Source: an uncultured Rhodospirillales bacterium
Lineage (GTDB): Bacteria > Pseudomonadota > Alphaproteobacteria > ATCC43930 > CGMCC-115725
Assembly: GCA_903822185.1 (NCBI GenBank)
Contig: CAIJOA010000018.1
Span: 1 to 64,000, forward strand
Length of the DNA stretch: 64,000 nucleotides
Direction of reading: 5' to 3'
In this document: positions 55,225 to 64,000 of the stretch, piece after piece
How the letters are laid out: every line of letters begins with the position of its first letter
Numbering within the stretch: the first letter of the stretch is position 1
Made by a program: the position numbers and the translations under genes
The notes under the pieces: generated by a model
Told to the model about the DNA's origin: nothing
What the model saw: only the letters and a program-made list of their open reading frames with translations
Database searches by the model: none

Positions 55225-55255
55225 GGCCCGGATACATATCCCCGGTTAGAAGCAC

Positions 55256-56122
55256 ATGTCCCGTATTGCTTACGTCAACGGCCGCTACGTCCCGCATCGC
55301 GATGGCTATGTGCATATCGAGGATCGCGGTTATCAATTTGCCGATGGTTGCTACGAAGTCGTCGCGATCAGTGGCGATACGTTCGTCGATGCGGGGCTGC
55401 ATCTTAAAAGACTGCGCCGCTCGCTTGATGCGCTGAAAATCGCGTTCCCGATGACCGACGCGGCGCTGACGGTCGTGATGCGCGAATTGGCCCGGCGAAA
55501 TATGATCCGCGAGGGTTTCGTTTATCTGCAGATCACGCGCGGCGTTGCGCCCCGCGATTTCGCTTTTCCAGCGAAAGTGAAGCCGAGCCTCGTCATGACG
55601 GCGCGGACCAAGACCTTGATTGATCCTCGCTTGCTCAGCGACGGGATCAAAGTCATCACCATTCCCGATATCCGCTGGGGCCGTCCCGACATCAAATCGG
55701 TCGCACTGTTGCCCAATGCGCTCGGCAAGGAACAAGCCAAGCAAGCGGGCGCCGTCGAGGCGTGGCAATTCGATCGCGACGGCAATGTGACCGAAGGTAC
55801 ATCCTCGAATGCGTGGATCGTCACGAAGGCGTGCGAGGTCGTCACGCGCAAGGCGAACACCGATATTCTCAACGGCGTGACGCGGCTCGGCTTGCTGCAT
55901 GTTATTGCGGAGGCGGGGCTTCGGTTTGTCGAACGACCGTTCAGCGTCGCCGAAGCAAAATCGGCCCCCGAGGCGTTGCAGACCAGCAGCACCAATTTTG
56001 TTCTATCCGTCGTGCGGATCGACGATACGCCGATCGGCGACGGCAAACCCGGACCGGTTGGTCAAAAACTCGCGAAGCTTTACGCGGATTACGCCGCATC
56101 CGGCGCGCAGGACCGTACGTGA
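55256..56122 (+). CDS. dat: D-amino-acid aminotransferase
   Basis: The 288-residue class IV PLP enzyme shows VYLQITRGVAPRDFAFP, the Schiff-base lysine Lys147 in RPDIKSVALLP, and the TEGTSSNAWIV phosphate-binding segment. It interconverts D-Ala/D-Glu and 2-oxo acids, supplying D-amino acids for peptidoglycan. It lies 31 bases after ntrX and its stop overlaps the next start (GTGA). Confidence 0.92.
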   Translation: MSRIAYVNGRYVPHRDGYVHIEDRGYQFADGCYEVVAISGDTFVDAGLHLKRLRRSLDALKIAFPMTDAALTVVMRELARRNMIREGFVYLQITRGVAPRDFAFPAKVKPSLVMTARTKTLIDPRLLSDGIKVITIPDIRWGRPDIKSVALLPNALGKEQAKQAGAVEAWQFDRDGNVTEGTSSNAWIVTKACEVVTRKANTDILNGVTRLGLLHVIAEAGLRFVERPFSVAEAKSAPEALQTSSTNFVLSVVRIDDTPIGDGKPGPVGQKLAKLYADYAASGAQDRT

Positions 56123-56805
56123 AGCTGCCGCGCGCCTTGGTGTTTGACTGGGACAACACCTTGGTCGATTCCTGGGCGACGATTCACGAGGCCCTTGTGC
56201 TGACGTTCGAGGCCATGGGTCACAAGCCCTGGTCGTTCGAAGAGACAAAACTGAAAGTACGGCAGAGTCTCCGCGACGCATTCCCGGCCTTGTTCGGCGA
56301 TCGTTGGGATGAAGCGCGGAAACTCTATCTCGATCATTTCACCGCGATCCATCTCGACCGCTTAAGTCCGATCGAGGGCGCAGCCGCGTTGTTGATTGCG
56401 GCGAAGAAGGCCGGTTTCCATATCGCCGTCCTCAGCAACAAGACCGGCCGCATTCTCCGCAGCGAGGTCACTCATCTCGGCTGGGACGCCCATTTCGTCA
56501 AGCTGATCGGGGCGGGGGACGCGGCGGCGGACAAGCCCGATCCGGTCGCGATGCAGCATGTGCTGGAAGGCAGCGGCTTTGCCGGTCCCGATGTTTGGTA
56601 TATCGGCGATACGGCGATCGATATGGAATGTGCCGCGCGGGCGGGCTGCGTCGGGGTGCTGATCGGTGCCCTAGATCTTCAGGACGAGGGCTTCAAACGC
56701 TATCCGCCTGATCTTCAGTTTGCCGATGTTACTTCGTTTGCCCGGCACCTTGCCCGGAGCCCGAATGACCAGGACCAAGCGCCGTCAGCCAGCGAAATCC
56801 GGTGA
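56119..56805 (+). CDS. HAD-superfamily hydrolase
   Basis: GTG at 56119 overlaps the stop of dat, so translation is coupled. The 228-residue product has the HAD motifs FDWDNTLVDSW (nucleophilic Asp), LSNKTG, K in DKPDP and WYIGDTAIDMECA. It is probably a phosphoglycolate phosphatase-like enzyme; the substrate is not certain. The last 77 bases overlap the lipoprotein gene on the other strand. Confidence 0.92.
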   Translation: MKLPRALVFDWDNTLVDSWATIHEALVLTFEAMGHKPWSFEETKLKVRQSLRDAFPALFGDRWDEARKLYLDHFTAIHLDRLSPIEGAAALLIAAKKAGFHIAVLSNKTGRILRSEVTHLGWDAHFVKLIGAGDAAADKPDPVAMQHVLEGSGFAGPDVWYIGDTAIDMECAARAGCVGVLIGALDLQDEGFKRYPPDLQFADVTSFARHLARSPNDQDQAPSASEIR

Positions 56806-57109
56806 GGACACCGCTGCTATAGCGGCACTCGGCGGTGATCTCACGCGTTCCGGGGCCGTTCGCCGTTGCGGTTTCCCGGGTGGCTTGGACCCGGACGGTC
56901 GTATCCAGCATGTCGGAACTCACCTGGCTATCGGTGACGTCGATACCCGTATCGAGGGCGCGTAGCGTAAAATCCTGGCAACGCTCAACTAGGCTGGCGC
57001 TCCCAAGGGAGTTTTTTACGTCGAAAAACACGCGCGAGCAGCCACTTAACGACAGGCAGCTGCAGATTGCTAAGACAGAGAAACGTGCCGCATGGGAAAA
57101 CGTGGTCAT
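56729..57109 (-). CDS. Small lipoprotein, unknown function
   Basis: The protein (126 residues from ATG 57109, or 128 from a GTG at 57115) starts MTTFSHAARFSVLAICSCLS and carries a lipobox LSGC near residue 24. The mature part is Ser/Thr/Ala-rich, with TVRVQATRETATANGPGTRE and a C-terminal Gly-rich tail. It is convergent with, and overlaps, the HAD gene. No family is recognised. Confidence 0.62.
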   Translation of the reverse strand: MTTFSHAARFSVLAICSCLSLSGCSRVFFDVKNSLGSASLVERCQDFTLRALDTGIDVTDSQVSSDMLDTTVRVQATRETATANGPGTREITAECRYSSGVLTGFRWLTALGPGHSGSGQGAGQTK

Positions 57110-57273
57110 TTCCACATTTTATAGCATAGGCACGTCGAATTTCGAGGCTCGAAGCCTTGTGATTTCCCTTCGAGCCCCAATTTTGGTATCCATTGTTTGT
57201 CCAAATGGCTCTCCCGACCTTGGGAGAGGCCGTCGGTCAACCGGCCGCAATAACTCAAGAAGGGGAACCCCCA

Positions 57274-57525
57274 ATGTCGTCGGATAAAACTCAGAACGTG
57301 CAGGACGTCTTTTTAAACAACGTCCGCAAGAATAAGACCCCGGTTACGGTCTTTCTCTTCAACGGTGTCAAACTTCAAGGCATCATTACTTGGTTTGACA
57401 ACTTCTGTGTCTTGCTGCGTCGCGATGCACACTCACAGCTTGTCTATAAACACGCGATTTCGACCGTAATGCCGGCCGGACCGATCCAGTTGTTCGACCC
57501 GTCGCAGCCCGGCGAGGAACTCTGA
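57274..57525 (+). CDS. hfq: RNA chaperone Hfq
   Basis: The 83-residue protein starts at 57274 behind AAGGGGAA. It shows the Sm fold: [38 protein letters not shown] (Sm1) and [10 protein letters not shown] (Sm2). It binds small RNAs and poly-A tracts and helps pair them with mRNAs. hflX follows 5 bases later, the order seen in many proteobacteria. Confidence 0.97.
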   Translation: MSSDKTQNVQDVFLNNVRKNKTPVTVFLFNGVKLQGIITWFDNFCVLLRRDAHSQLVYKHAISTVMPAGPIQLFDPSQPGEEL

Positions 57526-57530
57526 TCGGA

Positions 57531-58850
57531 GTGGCTACCGCGCAGCACGAAAATACCAGCTCCGTCGGTCGCTGCCTCGTCGTCCATCCCGTCCTGAAAA
57601 GTGCCGCCGCGTCGCGTAACGATGACGCGCGCTCGCCCGAGATGCGGCTTGAAGAAGCCTGCGGGTTGGCGCGCGCCATCGCGCTCGACGTGGTCGCCAG
57701 TGAGGTCGTGCGCCTTTCTTCGTGGAAGCCGGGAACGCTGGTTGGCAGCGGTGCGGTCGAACGTCTTGCCGCCCTGATCGAAGCCGAGAACATCTCGGTG
57801 ACGGTCGTCGATGCCACCGTCACGCCGGTGCAGCAGCGCAATCTCGAGCGCGATCTGAAATGTAAGGTCATCGACCGCACGGGTCTCATTCTCGAGATCT
57901 TCGGCGCGCGGGCGCGGACGTATGAAGGCAGCTTACAGGTCGAACTCGCGGCGCTGACCTATCAGCGCTCGCGGCTGGTGCGGTCATGGACCCATCTTGA
58001 GCGGCAACGTGGCGGCTTCGGCTTTCTGGGCGGTCCCGGCGAAAGCCAGCTCGAACTCGACCGCCGTTTGATCACTGATCGCATCGTGCATTTGAAACGC
58101 GATCTGGAAACGGTGAAACGAACGCGTGCGCTTCATCGCGACGCCCGCAAGCGCGTGCCTTATCCGGTGGTGGCGCTGGTCGGTTATACCAACGCCGGCA
58201 AATCGACCTTGTTCAATCGCGTGACCAAATCGGACGTCGTTGCGGCCGATATGTTGTTCGCGACGCTCGATCCGACCATGCGCCGCCTGACCTTGCCGTC
58301 GGGCCGAACGGTCATCCTCTCCGATACGGTCGGGTTCGTTTCCGAATTGCCGACACCGCTCGTCGCCGCGTTTCGCGCGACGCTCGAAGAAGTGACGTCG
58401 GCCAATCTCATCGTTCATGTGCGGGATGTTCACCATCCCGAAACCGACGCGCAGAAGAACGACGTTCATGGCGTGCTGAATGAACTCGGGCTCGGCGAGG
58501 TGGTCGAGCACGGCATGCTCGAAGCACTCAACAAGATTGATCTATTGCCGGACGAACAGCGCACCGTGCTTGAAAATCAAGCGCAGCGGAATCCGAATGT
58601 GATGCCGATCTCGGCGGTGACGGGCGAGGGTTGTGACGCGCTGCTGGCGTTGATCGAGGCGCGGCTGGCGACGGATCGAAAGGTGGTTCATCTCGACGTC
58701 CCCTTGACCGACGGCGCGGCGATCGCCTGGCTCTATAGCCATGGTGAGGTGGTCGAACGCGAAGACGATGAAGCGCACGCGCATGTCGAGGTACGGATGA
58801 GCGACGCGGATCTCGGACGTTTTAAAGGTAGTTTTGCCCTACCTGGGTAA
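57531..58850 (+). CDS. hflX: Ribosome-rescue GTPase HflX
   Basis: A GTG start gives 439 residues. The N-terminal HflX domain shows EEACGLARAI and KPGTLVGSGAVERL, and the linker GGFGFLGGPGESQLELDRR is typical. G1 GYTNAGKSTLFN lies near residue 215-225, G3 DTVGFVSELP next, and NKIDLL is G4. HflX binds 50S subunits and splits stalled ribosomes. It is co-transcribed with hfq. Confidence 0.96.
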   Translation: MATAQHENTSSVGRCLVVHPVLKSAAASRNDDARSPEMRLEEACGLARAIALDVVASEVVRLSSWKPGTLVGSGAVERLAALIEAENISVTVVDATVTPVQQRNLERDLKCKVIDRTGLILEIFGARARTYEGSLQVELAALTYQRSRLVRSWTHLERQRGGFGFLGGPGESQLELDRRLITDRIVHLKRDLETVKRTRALHRDARKRVPYPVVALVGYTNAGKSTLFNRVTKSDVVAADMLFATLDPTMRRLTLPSGRTVILSDTVGFVSELPTPLVAAFRATLEEVTSANLIVHVRDVHHPETDAQKNDVHGVLNELGLGEVVEHGMLEALNKIDLLPDEQRTVLENQAQRNPNVMPISAVTGEGCDALLALIEARLATDRKVVHLDVPLTDGAAIAWLYSHGEVVEREDDEAHAHVEVRMSDADLGRFKGSFALPG

Positions 58851-58933
58851 GTGCTCGTTCTTCAATTGTTCTTGAATGAAAAGTTAGCTCAAGCTAGGGT
58901 TCCCTCAATCATTGCGAGATTGGGGGGGAAGCA

Positions 58934-59524
58934 ATGCTGGGTAGAGCGATCGTCGTCTTGGCTTTAGCACTATCGTTGGCCGGCTGTGCGCCGCGTGGTG
59001 CCACGAATGGCCCGCCTCGGGTTGTCGTCGAGGGCGACGAGTTCAGCAAAGACGTCCGGATTCTCGGCGTTCAAATTTTGAACAATAAGCTCTTCGATCT
59101 TGAGAAAGAGCATTGGTATCTGCGTAGTTTCGTCAATCCGCAGGCCCGCACCACGAAGCACCAGCTTTATGCCGAGCTTACTTATACCGGCAGCCGCAAT
59201 GGCGCTTATTTCGCCGCGGATAACCATGCGCAATCGCATACCGTCGAGGTGATTTATCGCGGCAATTGCGATGTGATCAGCCGCAACGAGCCTTGCAGCC
59301 GCGTCGATACGGTTGGGGTCGATCTCTCGGAATCATTGCTGCGTGCAAATGCGGGCCAGGGATTGGAGATCAAGATCAGCGCACGGTCGGGCTATGCCAA
59401 AATATTGTCGATCACGCCGTCGATGATCGCAGCGCAGTTCAATGCGACGCAGCAGATTCTTTCAGGCACCGTCGTCGTTGGCAAAACGGTCCAGAGCGGC
59501 GGCACCATCCAAGCAGGGCCATGA
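58934..59524 (+). CDS. DUF1425/YcfL-like lipoprotein
   Basis: The 196-residue protein has a lipoprotein signal, ALALSLAGCAPRG, and a mature domain starting PPRVVVEGDEFSKDVRILGV. The pattern VQILNNKLFDLEKEHWYLRSF and the following YAELTYTGSRNGAYF suggest a YcfL/DUF1425-like fold linked to the envelope. It is the first gene after a short gap from hflX and probably has its own promoter. Confidence 0.7.
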   Translation: MLGRAIVVLALALSLAGCAPRGATNGPPRVVVEGDEFSKDVRILGVQILNNKLFDLEKEHWYLRSFVNPQARTTKHQLYAELTYTGSRNGAYFAADNHAQSHTVEVIYRGNCDVISRNEPCSRVDTVGVDLSESLLRANAGQGLEIKISARSGYAKILSITPSMIAAQFNATQQILSGTVVVGKTVQSGGTIQAGP

Positions 59525-59591
59525 GACGGATGCCTCGCGCGGCGACCGTCTTCCCGCTAGAACGAAGGCCTAGCTGTGAAGGAGGGGTGCC

Positions 59592-60458
59592 GTGAAGCTC
59601 GCATTCATCGGTTTGGGCGTGATGGGGTTTCCGATGGCGGGGCATCTCGCCAAGGCTGGCCATCAGGTCACGGTCTATAATCGGACTCAAGCCAAGGCGC
59701 AGGATTGGGCGAAGCAGCACGGTGGTAGCCATGCGGCTACGCCGGCCGACGCCGCCAAAGATGCCGAGATCGTTTTCATGTGCGTCGGCAATGACGACGA
59801 CGTGCGTCAGGTCTTGAACGGCACGACGGGGGCGTTCGCCGGCATGAGTGCAGGTGCGCTGCTGGTCGATCACACAACGGCCTCGGCAGAACTGGCACGC
59901 GAGCTCGATCGCGATGCGAAGGCCAAAGGTTTGGGCTTTCTCGATGCGCCGGTGTCGGGCGGGCAGGCAGGAGCCGAGACGGGCAAGCTCACCGTCATGG
60001 TCGGCGGTGACGCGGCCAGCTTCGCGCGCGCCGAGCCGGTGATGGCCCATTACGGCCGCGCGGTGACGCATATGGGCGAGGCCGGGAATGGTCAGCTCAC
60101 CAAGATGGTCAATCAGATTTTGATCGCGGGCTTAGTTCAAGGGTTGTCGGAAGGCCTGAACTTCGCGGTCAAGGCCGGGCTCGACGCGCGCAAGGCGGCC
60201 GAAGTCATCAGCAAAGGCGCGGCGCAATCCTGGCAGCTCGAAAACCGCTATCAAACCATGCTCGACGGCAAATTCGATTACGGCTTCGCCGTCGATTGGA
60301 TGCGTAAGGATCTATCGATCTGTCTCGCCGAGGCGCGGCGCAACAAGTCCGCGCTGCCGGTAACGGCCCTGGTCGATCAGTTCTACGAACGCATCCAAGA
60401 GCGGGGCGGCGGACGATGGGACACATCGAGCCTGCTCCATCTGCTCGCGAAGCCTTAG
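59592..60458 (+). CDS. 3-hydroxyisobutyrate dehydrogenase-family oxidoreductase
   Basis: GTG at 59592 (GGAGGGGTG upstream) gives 288 residues. The N-terminal Rossmann motif AFIGLGVMGFPMAGHLAKAG, the substrate segment DAPVSGGQAGAETGKLTVMVGG and the catalytic lysine in GNGQLTKMVNQ are all present. It likely oxidises a 3-hydroxyacid with NAD(P)+; which one is not known. It is convergent with the Rieske oxygenase gene 17 bases away. Confidence 0.93.
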   Translation: MKLAFIGLGVMGFPMAGHLAKAGHQVTVYNRTQAKAQDWAKQHGGSHAATPADAAKDAEIVFMCVGNDDDVRQVLNGTTGAFAGMSAGALLVDHTTASAELARELDRDAKAKGLGFLDAPVSGGQAGAETGKLTVMVGGDAASFARAEPVMAHYGRAVTHMGEAGNGQLTKMVNQILIAGLVQGLSEGLNFAVKAGLDARKAAEVISKGAAQSWQLENRYQTMLDGKFDYGFAVDWMRKDLSICLAEARRNKSALPVTALVDQFYERIQERGGGRWDTSSLLHLLAKP

Positions 60459-60475
60459 TCTGCCCAGAGCTTCTT

Positions 60476-61621
60476 TTATCCCGCCGGAACGAGTGACGGG
60501 TCGGCGATCACGTAGGCGTCTTTTTCGAGCGTGCTTTCAAGCTCGATGATCTGTCCGTTCGACGGCTCGTAGCTGACACCGATCGGTGGCTCGCCGCGTT
60601 TCACCGCTTCTATCGATTCACGCAGCATCCGCCGATACAGCGCCACGCCGCGATCCGACGGCCCCAGATTCTCGAGACTACGGTCGGTGATCGGGCCTTG
60701 GCTTTCTTGCGCCGCGCGGTCCTGATCGCCTGAAGCGATGTTCCAATAACCGTCTTCGACATGCTGATAGACATAAGGCTTCACGCCGTCATAGCCCTTA
60801 GTTTCGAGCTTGAAGACGCCGTCCTTCGTCGGGATGAAGCGGACCTGATAATTATAGCTGAACGTGTCATCAACCGGCACGCGCAGATACATGTCGTGGC
60901 TCGGTACCAGCCCGGTGCGCGGCGTCGTCGAGACGCGGTTGTGCGACGGCAGGATTGCGTAGCCATAACGGGCAGGCATGCCTTCGACCCACATGGTGCC
61001 GCGAAAACCATAGGGCTGTTCTTCATAGGCGTAACGTTGCGGCGTTTTCATCGCCATGGCGGGATGGACACCGGCATGAAGGAACGGCAGATGGGGCAGG
61101 TCGATGCCGCCTTCAGCCAGCTGCAGCCAGTTGCAATACATCTCCTGCGCCTTGACCGAACGGTAGCCGTCGGTGCGATGTAAGACATCGAACATCGGCA
61201 AGGTCGGTACCGGCTGTGGACCGATATAGACCCAGACGAGACTTGCGAGTTCGGCCACCGGATATGACTTCTGACGGACCTTGTCGCAGAAAGTTTGTTC
61301 GGGTGCCTCGGCAGGCTGCTCGAGGCATTTTCCTTCAACGTCGAAAAGCCAGCCGTGATAGCAGCAACGGATACCCGCCGCTTCGACACGGCCATGTTCC
61401 AAAGACGCCAAGCGGTGACAGCAGCGCAGGTCGAGACACCCGACGCGGCCGTCGCCGTCGCGGAAAACGATGAAGTCTTCGCCGAGCAATCGGACTTTCA
61501 TCGGCTTGTCTTTGACCAATTCGCTGAAATGGACTGGCCACCAGTAACGACGGAGCATCTCGCCGGCGGGCGTACCCTTGCCAACGCGTGTCATCGATTC
61601 GTTGTCTTGAACACTCATCAT
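60476..61621 (-). CDS. Rieske [2Fe-2S] aromatic-ring hydroxylase alpha subunit-like
   Basis: Start set at 61621 (GGATCGCATC upstream), giving 381 residues; the longer frame adds an Arg/His-rich lead. The Rieske cluster ligands lie in LRCCHR and IRCCYHGW (Cys-x-His and Cys-x2-His). The mononuclear iron site is in YCNWLQLAEGGIDLPHLPFLH, with the usual Asp and two His. The N-terminal pattern VGKGTPAGEMLRRYWWPV matches phthalate 4,5-dioxygenase-type enzymes. No reductase gene is nearby. Substrate unknown. Confidence 0.92.
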   Translation of the reverse strand: MMSVQDNESMTRVGKGTPAGEMLRRYWWPVHFSELVKDKPMKVRLLGEDFIVFRDGDGRVGCLDLRCCHRLASLEHGRVEAAGIRCCYHGWLFDVEGKCLEQPAEAPEQTFCDKVRQKSYPVAELASLVWVYIGPQPVPTLPMFDVLHRTDGYRSVKAQEMYCNWLQLAEGGIDLPHLPFLHAGVHPAMAMKTPQRYAYEEQPYGFRGTMWVEGMPARYGYAILPSHNRVSTTPRTGLVPSHDMYLRVPVDDTFSYNYQVRFIPTKDGVFKLETKGYDGVKPYVYQHVEDGYWNIASGDQDRAAQESQGPITDRSLENLGPSDRGVALYRRMLRESIEAVKRGEPPIGVSYEPSNGQIIELESTLEKDAYVIADPSLVPAG

Positions 61622-61682
61622 GATGCGATCCTTCGGACGGCGAATAATTCGGATTGTAGTACGAACAACGGGGTCATGGCGA

Positions 61683-63113
61683 TCAATCGGCCCGAGCCGG
61701 CACTGGCACGATTTCCGGCGCCGTTGGTTGATTCCACAACGGCGGTGACAGTGATTCCAGCGTCTTGCCTTTGGTTTCGGCGGCAAAGAAATAAACGACG
61801 ATCGCGGCCAAGAAAGGCGCGGTCGCGATCATGACGAAGGCCGCGCCCAGCCCGGCATCGTTTAGAACTAGCCCGATGAGCAGCGGCCCCGCGATCGAGG
61901 CGCTGCGCGCAACAACGGCGCCCACACCGCTGCCGATCGCGCGGAGATGTGTGGGGTAGTTCTCGGCCGTGTACATGCCCATCGCGATGGAAACGGAACC
62001 ACAGCACACCGCCGCCATCGACACGAAGATGACGACGTGCGACGGGTCCATCGTGCCGGCGTCCCACAGGAAGAACAGCGAGAACGATCCCAGCAGGAAT
62101 GCCCAGACGAACCAAGGACGGCGGCCGGTGCGGTCGATGAAGAATGCAACGACGGTGACGCCGATCAAGTTCGCGGCTTGGGTGATGAAGCCGTAATGGA
62201 GGGCTTGATCGACCGGGACGTGATAAACCGTTTTGTAGATCGACGGTAGCCAGCCATAGAGCGTCGAGGTGATGAAATTGATGCCGATATAAAGGCTCCA
62301 GATCACCAGAGTCCGGCGCAGATAAATGCCGCGAAACAGATCGAGGATATTGGTGTCCGATCGCGGCGCTTCGGGAACGCGTTCCGGAATCGGCGGCAGG
62401 GGCTTTGCCCCCTGCTCGGAAATCGAATCTTCGATCTTCGTAAGAATGCGGTCGGCTTCGGCATAACGACCGCGGGTTGCGAGCCAGCGCGGCGATTCCG
62501 GTACGAGCCAGCGGAGCGGCATGGCGACGAGGGCAGGGATGGCGCCGATGATGAAGATCGCCTGCCAGCCGAAATGCGGCACGACGTAAGAACCGACGGC
62601 GGCTGCGACGAGCGAACCGGCCGGAAAGACGAGTTGGAAAACCAGCGTGAAGCGCGCGCGACGCTGCGCCTTGGCAAACTCGCTAATGTAAGTGTTCGTG
62701 ACCGGTGATTCGCCGCCAAGGCCGAGCCCTTGGATAAAGCGCAGGATCAACAATGACTGCAGATCCCAGGCGAAGGCGCAGCATAGACTCATGATCGAAT
62801 AGACCATGATGGTCGTGACCATCGCCGGGATCCGGCCGACTTTTTCCGCCAGCCAGCCGAAGAACAAAGCGCCGAGCATTTGGCCGACCGAACCGATCGA
62901 AATCAGCAAACCGATTTGCGGTGTGGTCAAACCCCAGAGCGAGATCAGCGTCGGGATCGCATAGCCGATGGTCAGAATATCGAAGGCATCGAAGAACAAA
63001 CCGGTGCCGACGATGTAGCGCATGCGCAGATGCCAGCGCGATACCGGCAGACGTTCAAGCCGCGCGGCGATCTGATAGTGATCGTCCGTCATCGATATCG
63101 TTTGAGCCGTCAT
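61683..63113 (-). CDS. MFS metabolite transporter
   Basis: The 476-residue 12-helix protein has MFS motif A (FFGWLAEKVGRIPAMV), a proline-glutamate motif LVPESPRWLATRGR and a long cytoplasmic loop around residues 200-240. It resembles the aromatic-acid/sugar-porter branch. It lies between the amidohydrolase (135 bases upstream) and the Rieske oxygenase (62 bases downstream), which fits uptake of a substrate for them. The substrate is unknown. Confidence 0.9.
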   Translation of the reverse strand: MTAQTISMTDDHYQIAARLERLPVSRWHLRMRYIVGTGLFFDAFDILTIGYAIPTLISLWGLTTPQIGLLISIGSVGQMLGALFFGWLAEKVGRIPAMVTTIMVYSIMSLCCAFAWDLQSLLILRFIQGLGLGGESPVTNTYISEFAKAQRRARFTLVFQLVFPAGSLVAAAVGSYVVPHFGWQAIFIIGAIPALVAMPLRWLVPESPRWLATRGRYAEADRILTKIEDSISEQGAKPLPPIPERVPEAPRSDTNILDLFRGIYLRRTLVIWSLYIGINFITSTLYGWLPSIYKTVYHVPVDQALHYGFITQAANLIGVTVVAFFIDRTGRRPWFVWAFLLGSFSLFFLWDAGTMDPSHVVIFVSMAAVCCGSVSIAMGMYTAENYPTHLRAIGSGVGAVVARSASIAGPLLIGLVLNDAGLGAAFVMIATAPFLAAIVVYFFAAETKGKTLESLSPPLWNQPTAPEIVPVPARAD

Positions 63114-63248
63114 AGCGCCGATTTCCTCCCGAGATGCCGCGATTTGCCGCGGCTTTTAATCGTTGCCTTATTGTCAGACGATTTTCGACGCTTATCCAAG
63201 CGCAGTCTCTGAACGGGCCGGCGCGAGGATCAAAGCGGCGAAGGGGGC

Positions 63249-64000
63249 TTAGAGCTTGAAGCTGTCGGCGAAGATGTCGGGCTTATAACCCGCCTTTTCG
63301 AACAGATAGCGGCGCGAATCATCTGCCATCTTGCGGAAGTGATTCATATCGACGCCGACCATCTTGCCGTGCTGCTTGCGGATGACGCCGCCGATGATGA
63401 CGGTGTCGATGTTGCTGCGGTCCGCCGCTGCGACGACCGTGCCGATCGCGTTGTTCGACGGATAAAGATTAATGTCATCGGCGCGGATCATGACGATATC
63501 GGCTTCCTTGCCTGGGGACAGCGTGCCGATCTTGTCAGACAAACCGGCGCAACCCGCGCCGTTTACCGTCGCACATTCCAGGACATCACGCACCGATATG
63601 GGCGCAGGCGGATTGGTGTCGCCGTTGAGCTTACGGTTGGTCGCGACAGCGCGTTGAATATGGAACGCGGTGCGCATCTCCATGAACATATCGGTGCTGT
63701 AGGAGGTTTCGTTATCGACGCTGAAGCCCGGCTTGACGCCGTGATCGAGCGCCTTTTGATAAGCCGGGAAACCTTCCCCCAAACCATATTGTGAATCAGA
63801 ACGCGGGCAGACATCGATGGTCACGCCGAATTTCTTGATGTTCTGCCAGGTCGTCTCGGCAAGATTGCCGCAATGATTGAAGGTCACATCCGGCCCGAGA
63901 AGATTTTCGTCCGCGAAGGCATCCATCATCTTGCTCATCGCCGCACCTTGGAATTCCATGGTGATGCGAAGGCCGAGCTGGCGGGCGAGGGCCCATTGCT
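63249..64000 (-). CDS. Amidohydrolase, ATZ/TRZ-like (partial, C-terminal 250 residues)
   Basis: The frame is open to the right edge; only the C-terminal part is present. It shows a metal-site strand TFNHCGNL, DVCPRSDSQYGLGEGFPAYQ, then PGFSVDNETSYSTDMFMEMR and the C-terminal LSPGKEADIVMIRADD, the hallmarks of ATZ/TRZ-type deaminases and hydrolases. It probably hydrolyses an amide or amino group on a ring. It is the first known gene of the amidohydrolase-MFS-Rieske cluster. Confidence 0.9.
   Translation of the reverse strand, partial: QWALARQLGLRITMEFQGAAMSKMMDAFADENLLGPDVTFNHCGNLAETTWQNIKKFGVTIDVCPRSDSQYGLGEGFPAYQKALDHGVKPGFSVDNETSYSTDMFMEMRTAFHIQRAVATNRKLNGDTNPPAPISVRDVLECATVNGAGCAGLSDKIGTLSPGKEADIVMIRADDINLYPSNNAIGTVVAAADRSNIDTVIIGGVIRKQHGKMVGVDMNHFRKMADDSRRYLFEKAGYKPDIFADSFKL

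Overview
The window looks like a chromosomal segment of a GC-rich alphaproteobacterium, most likely from the Rhodospirillales/Hyphomicrobiales side. The main evidence is the conserved dusB-ntrB-ntrC-ntrY-ntrX-dat-HAD-hfq-hflX block, a fused ispDF gene, a bacterial NdufS4-type complex I subunit, DUF983 and DUF2937 genes, and an NtrX without the GAFTGA loop. Assignment below class level is not possible from the sequence alone.

Layout. (1) 1-5106, minus strand: a molybdenum-hydroxylase maturation operon, MoxR ATPase / TrmO-like protein / CoxE VWA protein / split XdhC / molybdopterin-binding NTP-transferase, the last cut by the left edge. (2) 5200-17000: small envelope genes (DUF1003, a 56-residue protein, DUF983, an ion-channel-like protein, fasciclin, DUF2937), a secreted protein built from a duplicated two-domain unit, four substrate-binding proteins, and coxG-coxS-coxM with no coxL. 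(3) 17081-21574: two unknown secreted proteins, a flavin monooxygenase/hydrolase pair, tRNA-Pro, ndufS4 and tRNA-Arg. (4) 21575-22725: an AT-richer 1.15 kb insert of small orphan genes, bounded by tRNA-Arg and a second copy of the tRNA 3' end, so it looks like a worn integrated element. (5) 22773-29000: monooxygenase, LysR regulator, and a divergent GST / CoA-transferase / enoyl-CoA hydratase / binding-protein cluster. (6) 29099-36185: DUF2459 lipoprotein, carboxymuconolactone decarboxylase-like protein, EmrAB-type efflux pair with its TetR regulator and operator, ribosome hibernation factor, another binding protein. (7) 36190-45400: a degenerate signalling protein, small genes, Ni/Co permease, copper chaperone, LpxH-like phosphoesterase with a glycosyltransferase, a seventh binding protein preceded by a palindromic repeat, DUF3574 lipoprotein, monooxygenase. 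(8) 44909-60458: core block cinA, pgpA, ispDF, a CcsA/HemX-like gene, then dusB through hflX, a DUF1425-like lipoprotein and a 3-hydroxyisobutyrate dehydrogenase-like enzyme. (9) 60476-64000, minus strand: Rieske oxygenase, MFS transporter and a partial amidohydrolase.

How the parts fit. The core block carries nitrogen-status control: NtrBC and NtrYX, with a 17-bp NtrC-like dyad over the dusB-ntrBC promoter that suggests autorepression. The accessory part is dominated by uptake and breakdown of unknown organic compounds: seven NMT1/SsuA-like binding proteins in three paralogous groups, none with a permease or ATPase in the window, beside three flavin monooxygenases, a CoA-transferase/hydratase pair and a Rieske oxygenase. 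The cox genes imply a molybdenum hydroxylase whose catalytic subunit is encoded elsewhere.

The most interesting items are the orphan binding-protein expansion, the cox set lacking coxL, the tRNA-Arg-bounded mini-island, the duplicated secreted protein at 9603-11060, and the NtrC-like site before dusB. I did not find an obvious new defence system, CRISPR array, prophage or complete insertion sequence.
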